A stretch of 25,589 bases of DNA from Paracoccaceae bacterium (GTDB lineage Bacteria; Pseudomonadota; Alphaproteobacteria; Rhodobacterales; Rhodobacteraceae). Below the pieces are notes generated by a model. The model was not told where the DNA came from, searched no databases, and was given only the letters and a program-made list of their open reading frames with translations. The translations under genes were made by a program, and so were the position numbers. The DNA lies in assembly GCA_007121115.1 (NCBI GenBank), contig SKMI01000091.1:1-25589 (forward strand), given 5' to 3'. This document shows, piece by piece, positions 20,783 through 25,589 of this stretch; position 1 is the stretch's first letter, and each line of letters starts with the position of its first letter.

Positions 20783-21502
20783 CTACAGGCGTTCCAGCGC
20801 CGCCAGCAGGCGCGCGCGGGCCTCGGGCAGTGGCTTGTCGCCCAGGGCAGGCGCGAGGTGGTGGGCCAGGAAATGCCCCGTCAGATGCAGCCCGACCAAC
20901 AGCCCGTCCCGGTCCATCGCCCCCGCCCCATCCAGCCCCGGCGGCAGCGGCAGCAGCCGGGGCGCCCAGTCGCCCGCGCCCGCGCGGCTGACCGCGCGCC
21001 CCGTGCGCGGCGAGACATAGGCCAGCCCCTCGCTCGCCCCGGTCACCGCGCACCGGCGCAGGTCCAGACCATACCCCGTCTGCGCCAGAAGCGCGAGTTC
21101 CCATTGCAGATAGGCCCGGAGCCAGCCATCCTGGCCCAGCCGGTCCAGCAGCGCGCAGCTTTCGGTGTAGAGCGCGGCGTAGGGCTGGCGCTCCGGCAGG
21201 GCAAAACGCAAGAGCGCGCAGACCGACCCGAGCGCCAGCAGCGCAAGACGGTCGGTCATCAGCGCGGCGGCGCGCTGGCGCAGCGGTTCGACCGTGAAGC
21301 TGCCCAGATGCGATTCCAGCCGCGCGCGCCAGACCAGATCCAGCGTGGCGCCGGGCTGCAGCACCGGCGCCATGCGTCGCCCGCAGCCACCGCGCACCAC
21401 CCCCGCGCAACGGCCCTGCGCGCGCGTCATCACGTCTATGATCGCGGCGCTTTCGCCATGCCGACGCACGGCCAGCAGCACCCCTTCGTCGCGCCATTCC
21501 AT
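20783..21502 (-). CDS. recO: DNA repair protein RecO
   Basis: A 239-residue protein of normal RecO length. The N-terminal OB-fold begins MEWRDEGVLLAVRRHGESAAI and continues through VMTRAQGRCAGVVRGG and LVWRARLESHLGSF. The helical C-terminal part includes YTESCALLDRLG, LQWELALLAQTGYGLDLRRCAVTG and the ending PEARARLLAALERL. RecO anneals SSB-coated strands and loads RecA with RecR. The cysteine cluster of zinc-binding RecO proteins is missing, as in E. coli. The ATG at 21502 is chosen from homology (no strong ribosome-binding site); the frame is open 38 codons further upstream but that part is unlike RecO. Confidence 0.92.
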   Translation of the reverse strand: MEWRDEGVLLAVRRHGESAAIIDVMTRAQGRCAGVVRGGCGRRMAPVLQPGATLDLVWRARLESHLGSFTVEPLRQRAAALMTDRLALLALGSVCALLRFALPERQPYAALYTESCALLDRLGQDGWLRAYLQWELALLAQTGYGLDLRRCAVTGASEGLAYVSPRTGRAVSRAGAGDWAPRLLPLPPGLDGAGAMDRDGLLVGLHLTGHFLAHHLAPALGDKPLPEARARLLAALERL

Positions 21503-21621
21503 GCGTTGACTATGCGCGCATCGGCGCCGGGCGCAAGCGACGCTGCGGCAGCGGCGAATGCCGCTTGCGTTGAGCACGCAGCGCCGTATCGTCGCAGGGC
21601 TGGGCATCACGGGCACGACAG

Positions 21622-22299
21622 ATGAGCGAAGCTTCCAGGACCGAGAACCACGAGAGCGCCAACCGCATGGACCCGCGGTTCCGCGTCGTCGCGGGCGTCA
21701 TCGGGCTGGCCGGGGCGGCGGCGCTGGGCACGCAAGTCTGGCTCAACATCGCTCGCGATGGCACCGGGGTGCTGACCACGGTCTGGGCGCTGGCGGGGTT
21801 CTTCACCATACTGACCAACACGCTGGTGGCTGCGACCTTCCTGCGCATCGCGCTGACGGGGCAGCGGCCCGGCTACGGCTGGATGTCCACGCTGACGGTG
21901 TCGATGATCATGGTCGCCGGGGTTTATCATGTGATGCTGGCGCATCTTTACCACTTCGTCGGCCTGAACTGGTGGACCGACCAGATGTTTCACACCGTGA
22001 TGCCCGCGCTGACCGTCTGGTTCTGGCTGATGGAGACGACGCGCCGCGCGCCGCGCGATGGGCGGCCGTCCCTGTGGCTGGCATGGCCTGCCGCCTATGC
22101 GGTCTACATGCTGGCGCGCGGGGCAGTGACGGGGTGGTACCCCTACCCGTTCATGGATCCGGTTGCCACGTCATGGGGGTCGGTGGCGCAAGTGCTGGCG
22201 ATGTTCATCGCAGGCACGGCCGCGCTGGCCTTCGCCGCACACGCGCTGGGACGCGCGATGCCCCTGCGGCAGCCCTCCGGACGCCGGGACCGAGACTGA
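21622..22299 (+). CDS. Pr6Pr family membrane protein
   Basis: A 225-residue integral membrane protein with about six hydrophobic helices (VVAGVIGLAGAAALGTQVWL, VWALAGFFTILTNTLVAATF, LTVSMIMVAGVYHVML, MFHTVMPALTVWFWLMET, LWLAWPAAYAVYMLARGAV, VAQVLAMFIAGTAALAF). Conserved residues such as FTILTN, YH in the third helix, H in MFHTVMP, and YPYPFMDP fit the Pr6Pr/FAR-17a-AIG1-like family, whose function in bacteria is unknown. The conserved polar residues within helices suggest an enzyme or transporter. Starts at 21622 and 21667 (MDPRFRVVAG) are both possible; neither has a good ribosome-binding site. It is divergent from recO and convergent with glmM. Confidence 0.82.
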   Translation: MSEASRTENHESANRMDPRFRVVAGVIGLAGAAALGTQVWLNIARDGTGVLTTVWALAGFFTILTNTLVAATFLRIALTGQRPGYGWMSTLTVSMIMVAGVYHVMLAHLYHFVGLNWWTDQMFHTVMPALTVWFWLMETTRRAPRDGRPSLWLAWPAAYAVYMLARGAVTGWYPYPFMDPVATSWGSVAQVLAMFIAGTAALAFAAHALGRAMPLRQPSGRRDRD

Positions 22300-22366
22300 C
22301 CGGCACGGCCGCACCCCTCGGGCAACTGGCACAAAGGGTCGGCGTGTGTGTGCTCTTTCCGGGGAT

Positions 22367-22385
22367 CCGGGGGCAGAGCCCCCGG
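22367..22385. repeat. GC-rich palindrome of the Rhodobacterales dispersed type, between convergent genes
   Basis: CCGGGGGC (22367-22374) and GCCCCCGG (22378-22385) form an 8-bp hairpin with loop AGA, preceded by GGGGAT. The core GGGGGCAGAGCCCCCGG resembles palindromes scattered between genes in many GC-rich alphaproteobacterial genomes. It lies between the Pr6Pr gene (ends 22299) and glmM (ends at 22485) and may act as a two-way terminator. It has no T-tract on the plus side; the dispersed nature is from memory and not shown within this window. Confidence 0.5.
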
Positions 22386-22484
22386 CCCGGCCCAACGGGA
22401 GCGGTCGCATCTTCGATGCGGCCAGCGACGGGCGGGAGCCCTCCTTCTCCCCAAGCGCGCCGTCCGCCGCACCGGCAATCCGGC

Positions 22485-23846
22485 TCAACCCGCGGCTTCG
22501 GCCACCTTGCGCGCCTCCAGCGCGTCGATCACGCTGGCCACAACCTCGGTCATCAGCGCCTCGTCCTCGGCTTCCGCCATCACCCGCACCAGCGGCTCGG
22601 TCCCCGAGCGCCGGATCAGCAACCGCCCCTTGCCCTGCAGACGCGCCTCGGCCTCGGCGACGACCTGCCGCATTTCCGGGCCGTCCAGCGGGTTCACACC
22701 CGGCGTGTGCCGGAAATTGCGCAGCAGTTGCGGCACCGGCTCGAAGCTGCGCGCCAGTTCCGACGCCGCCTGCCCGGTTTCAACCATCGCCGCCAGGAAC
22801 TGCAGCGCCGCGATCAACCCGTCGCCGGTGGTGGTATGGTCGGTCATGACGATATGCCCGGACTGCTCGCCGCCCAGGTTCCAGCCGCCCTCGCGCATCC
22901 GCTCCACCACGTAGCGGTCGCCGACCTGCGTGCGCTCCAGCCGCAGCCCATGCGCGTCCAGAAACCGCTCGAGCCCCAGGTTCGACATCACCGTGCTCAC
23001 CAGCGTCCCGTCCGCCAGCCGCCCCTCCTCGGCCCAGCGCCGCGCGAAGAGCGCCAGCAACTGGTCGCCATCGGCCATCTGTCCGCGTTCGTCGATGATG
23101 ATCACCCGGTCGGCATCACCATCGAGCGCGATGCCGATATCCGCCCCGCGCGCCAGCACCTCGGCGGCGCAGGCCTCCGGGTGGGTGGAGCCGCAGCCGT
23201 CGTTGATGTTGGTGCCGTCCGGATCGTCCCCCATCGCCACCACCTCGGCACCCAGTTCCCACAGCACCTCGGGCGCGGCCCGGTAGGCGGCGCCATGCGC
23301 GCAATCGATCACCACCTTCAGCCCCGCCAGCGTGCGGCCGCGGGGAAAGGTCGTCTTGGCATATTCCACATAGCGCCCGCGGGCATCGTCGATCCGCCGC
23401 GCGCGGCCGATGTTGGCGGGGCGCGCCAGCGCGATCTCGCCCTCCAGGATCGCCTCGATCTCGGTCTCGGCGGCATCCGACAGCTTGAACCCGTCCGGGC
23501 CGAAGAACTTGATGCCGTTGTCATGATGCGCGTTGTGGCTGGCCGAGATCATGATGCCCAGATCCGCCCGCATGGACCGCGTCAGAAACCCCACAGCCGG
23601 GGTCGGCACGGGGCCCAGCAGCAGCACGTTCATGCCGGTCGAGGCCAGCCCCGCCGTCAGCGCCGTTTCCAGCATGTAGCACGACAGCCGGGTGTCCTTG
23701 CCGATCACCACCCGGTGGCCGTTTTCGCCATCGGTGCGGAAGTACCGCCCCGCCGCCGCGCCCAGCCGCAGCGCCATCTCGGCGGTCATGGGATGGGTGT
23801 TCGCGGTGCCGCGCACGCCGTCGGTGCCAAAGAGTTTCCTGCTCAT
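22485..23846 (-). CDS. glmM: Phosphoglucosamine mutase
   Basis: A 453-residue alpha-D-phosphohexomutase that converts glucosamine 6-phosphate to glucosamine 1-phosphate for UDP-GlcNAc, the precursor of peptidoglycan and lipid A. It starts RKLFGTDGVRG, has the phosphoserine loop GIMISASHN (Ser103), the magnesium loop DGDADR, the sugar-specificity segment GGEQSGHI, and the phosphate-binding loop RRSGTEPLVRVM near the C-terminus. AGGAGG four bases before ATG 23846 sets the start. The ATG overlaps the folP stop as ATGA (23843-23846), so the genes are coupled. Confidence 0.97.
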   Translation of the reverse strand: MSRKLFGTDGVRGTANTHPMTAEMALRLGAAAGRYFRTDGENGHRVVIGKDTRLSCYMLETALTAGLASTGMNVLLLGPVPTPAVGFLTRSMRADLGIMISASHNAHHDNGIKFFGPDGFKLSDAAETEIEAILEGEIALARPANIGRARRIDDARGRYVEYAKTTFPRGRTLAGLKVVIDCAHGAAYRAAPEVLWELGAEVVAMGDDPDGTNINDGCGSTHPEACAAEVLARGADIGIALDGDADRVIIIDERGQMADGDQLLALFARRWAEEGRLADGTLVSTVMSNLGLERFLDAHGLRLERTQVGDRYVVERMREGGWNLGGEQSGHIVMTDHTTTGDGLIAALQFLAAMVETGQAASELARSFEPVPQLLRNFRHTPGVNPLDGPEMRQVVAEAEARLQGKGRLLIRRSGTEPLVRVMAEAEDEALMTEVVASVIDALEARKVAEAAG

Positions 23847-24910
23847 GATCCCTCCTGCCCCCTGTCCTGATCCATGTCGGGGTCGTTCAATGCCTGCCAC
23901 ATGTCCAGCGCCTGGCGGGTCTCGGGCACGTCATGGACGCGCAGCACCTGCACCCCCTGCCCTGCCCCGTGGATCGCCACCGCCAGCGATCCCGGCACCC
24001 GCGCTCGAGCCGGGTCCACCCCGGTGACCATACCGATGAACCGCTTGCGCGAGGCGCCCAGCAGCACCGGAAGGCCGATGTCATGAAAGACCGACAGCCA
24101 GCGCAACAGGGTCATGTTGTGCGCGCGCGTCTTGCCGAAACCGATGCCGGGGTCGATCACGATTTTCTCGCGCGCGATCCCGGCGGCAGTGGCGGCGACA
24201 ACGCGGCCCTCCAGCCAGTCCAGCACCTCGGCCACCACATCGGCGTAGTGCGGATTGTCCTGCATGGTCTGCGGATCGCCCTGCGCATGCATCAGGCAGA
24301 CCGGCACGCCCGCCTCGGCCACCAGCCCCGCCATCTCCGGGTCATGGGTCAGGGCCGAGACATCGTTGATCATGTCCGCGCCCGCCTCCAGCGCCGCGCG
24401 TGCCACGGCGGCGTTGCGGGTGTCGATGCTGATAGGCGTGGTCACACCCCGCGCGCGCAGATCGGCGATCACCGGAACCGTGCGCGCGATCTCCTCGGCC
24501 AGCGGCACGGGGGTCGCGCCGGGCCGGGTGCTCTCGCCGCCGATATCCAGGATATCCGCCTGCGCGGCCATGGCCAGCCCGGCGGCGACAGCGCCCGCGC
24601 GGTCACCCAGAACGCCGCCATCGGAGAAGCTGTCCGGCGTGACGTTCAGGATGCCCATGATCCGGGGCCGGTCCAGCGTCAGGCCGCAAAGCGCCGGGCG
24701 GGGACGGGACAGGCGGTCGCGCTGGGCGGGGTCCAGATCGGTGGTCAGAAGCTGCTCGCGCGTCCGGCGCCCCTCGACGACATCGACCTCCTCGGCCCAG
24801 ACCCGGGAGCTACCTGCCAGCGGCAGCGCTATGTCATGCCGGGGGGCGGGACGGTCCAGGGCCGAGGTGCGCGGCAGCGGCCGCAGGCGCAGGGTCAAGC
24901 CAGCCTCCAT
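23843..24910 (-). CDS. folP: Dihydropteroate synthase with N-terminal extension
   Basis: A 355-residue protein. The TIM-barrel synthase begins near residue 85 with the family signature MGILNVTPDSFSDGG, then IGGESTRPGA, ISIDTRN, INDVSAL, IDPGIGFGKT and GASRKRFIG. It joins p-aminobenzoate to hydroxymethyl-dihydropterin diphosphate and is the sulfonamide target. About 65 residues more precede the barrel than in E. coli; they contain no motif I recognise. ATG 24910 is given as the start, but TTG 24898 has the better ribosome-binding site (GGAGG, 5 bases away) and would begin MTLRLRPLPRT. It lies between folB and glmM. Confidence 0.93.
   Translation of the reverse strand: MEAGLTLRLRPLPRTSALDRPAPRHDIALPLAGSSRVWAEEVDVVEGRRTREQLLTTDLDPAQRDRLSRPRPALCGLTLDRPRIMGILNVTPDSFSDGGVLGDRAGAVAAGLAMAAQADILDIGGESTRPGATPVPLAEEIARTVPVIADLRARGVTTPISIDTRNAAVARAALEAGADMINDVSALTHDPEMAGLVAEAGVPVCLMHAQGDPQTMQDNPHYADVVAEVLDWLEGRVVAATAAGIAREKIVIDPGIGFGKTRAHNMTLLRWLSVFHDIGLPVLLGASRKRFIGMVTGVDPARARVPGSLAVAIHGAGQGVQVLRVHDVPETRQALDMWQALNDPDMDQDRGQEGS
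24904..24908 (-). promoter_or_regulatory. Shine-Dalgarno-like GGAGG pointing to a TTG start of folP
   Basis: GGAGG on the minus strand lies within the first codons of the ATG 24910 frame and 5 bases before TTG 24898. For ATG 24910 the only candidate is GAGGGA, 11 bases upstream. Confidence 0.4.
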
Positions 24911-25003
24911 GTCCGCGCGCGTCCCTCGCAGGGGGATGTGTCGCAATGCACCAGCAACATCTGTCCGATCAAGCAGAATGTCCCCACCAGATCAAGCGCG
25001 CCC

Positions 25004-25589
25004 TCAGCCCGGCCATGTTTCCAGCGGCATGCGCGTTCCCGCCGACAGCCGCACGCCCGGCGGCACGATCAGCGCCGTCGCCGCCAGCGTCTCGGCCAGC
25101 CACAACGCCAGCCCGGGGCCATCGCCCGCCCGATCCAGCGGCCCGTCGGGGCTGTCCAGCACCAGCTTGCCCGGCGCCCAGATCAGGCACTGCCCCTGCC
25201 GCAGCGCCCAGTCGATTTCCGTGCGGCTGTCGATCACCATCAGCCGCCGGTCGCGCGAGGCCAGTTTCCAGGCGTTCTGCTCGATGGTCAGCAGGTCGAT
25301 CCGGCGCTGCACGGCGCGCACCGGGGCCTGCGGGCCGCGCGCCTCGGGCAGGCCCACGCAGAGCACCACCGGCAGACCGCGCGCCTTGAGCGCATCGAGC
25401 CGCGCGCCGAAATCGGGCGCCTCGACCATCACGTTGTCCACAAAGGCCACCAGCGGATGCAGCGTGCTTTCCTGCCCGCTGTCACTGACCGCGCGCACGG
25501 GAAGCGCGGCGCGGTTGCGCACGATCTCGACCCCCAGCGCGCCGGGGCCGCGGTCCAGCTTTTCGATCCGCACGAAAGCGCGCATGGCC
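25004..25589 (-). CDS. folB: Dihydroneopterin aldolase-related protein, C-terminal part with extra domain (5' end outside window)
   Basis: The frame is open to the window edge, so the N-terminus is missing; about 194 residues are visible. The first 25 (VRIEKLDRGPGALGVEIVR) look like the last strand of dihydroneopterin aldolase (RVRIEKPxxLG-type ending), the folate enzyme that acts just before HPPK. About 150 further residues follow that belong to no domain I can name. They contain an alternating strand-helix pattern (LVAFVDNVMV, GLPVVLCVGLPE, RLMVIDSRTEIDWALRQG, CLIWAPGKLVLDSP, TALIVPPGVRLSAGTRM). Position directly before folP supports folB. If the aldolase part is not there, this is an unknown protein. 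Confidence 0.65.
   Translation of the reverse strand, partial: AMRAFVRIEKLDRGPGALGVEIVRNRAALPVRAVSDSGQESTLHPLVAFVDNVMVEAPDFGARLDALKARGLPVVLCVGLPEARGPQAPVRAVQRRIDLLTIEQNAWKLASRDRRLMVIDSRTEIDWALRQGQCLIWAPGKLVLDSPDGPLDRAGDGPGLALWLAETLAATALIVPPGVRLSAGTRMPLETWPG

Noticed and set aside
21503..21616. 38-codon upstream extension of recO
   Set aside because: RecO begins at MEWRDEGVLL in relatives; the extension is Arg/Cys-rich and partly overlaps the divergent gene's leader.
22349..22358. Short GT repeat (GTGTGTGTG) in the Pr6Pr-glmM gap
   Set aside because: Only about four units, non-coding and not near a start; too short for a phase-variation claim.
1..25589. Insertion sequences, CRISPR arrays, toxin-antitoxin or defence genes
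   Set aside because: None seen on either strand; nearly all the sequence is accounted for by core genes.

Overview
The window is a gene-dense stretch of a GC-rich alphaproteobacterial chromosome, most likely Rhodobacterales/Rhodobacteraceae. The grounds are the RecA and long HPF sequences, the lptC-lptA-lptB-rpoN-hpf-ptsN order, a GAAC-N7-GAAC type SOS box before recA, the UPF0262/LMW-phosphatase/infA/maf/short RNase E-G/yacG/tRNA-Phe cluster, and a folB that appears to be fused to an extra C-terminal domain. No insertion sequence, prophage or CRISPR array is visible. Almost everything is core genome on the minus strand.

Layout from left to right. (1) 1-573: 3' end of a P1-family (DmpA-like) self-processing peptidase on the plus strand, converging on (2) 710-5728, a minus-strand operon read rnd, lptC, lptA, lptB, rpoN, hpf, ptsN. 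It joins LPS export to sigma-54, ribosome hibernation and the nitrogen-PTS EIIA protein. The convergent gap (574-709) holds two hairpins, one with a perfect four-run G-quadruplex motif in its loop. (3) 5729-6141: 413 bases without a recognised gene. (4) 6142-8433: a large MscS-superfamily (YbiO-like) channel on the plus strand. (5) 8604-16707, minus strand: alaS, a DUF1330 gene, UPF0262, LMW phosphatase, an NTF2-like gene, a GNAT acetyltransferase, a carbon-nitrogen hydrolase, infA, maf, a short RNase E/G, yacG and tRNA-Phe(GAA). Most neighbours overlap by 1-4 bases or abut. (6) 16991-18055: recA with an SOS box, separated from alaS by a hairpin-rich 283-base gap. (7) 18272-20596: clpA with a clear terminator. 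(8) 20783-21502: recO. (9) 21622-22299: a Pr6Pr-family membrane protein on the plus strand. (10) 22485-25589, minus strand: the 3' part of folB, then folP and glmM (folate and cell-wall precursor synthesis).

The accessory element that stands out is the three-gene block NTF2-like / GNAT / carbon-nitrogen hydrolase (10919-12794). It sits between the LMW phosphatase and infA, and its genes overlap by four bases. The GNAT and hydrolase lie in the same order as in the GNAT-nitrilase fusion proteins of other bacteria, so they probably act on one substrate. Other points of interest are the G-quadruplex hairpin at 616-686, a sigma-54 with no glutamine in its activator-responsive N-terminus and a C-terminal tail running over the hpf ribosome-binding site, and the uncharacterised domain attached to FolB.
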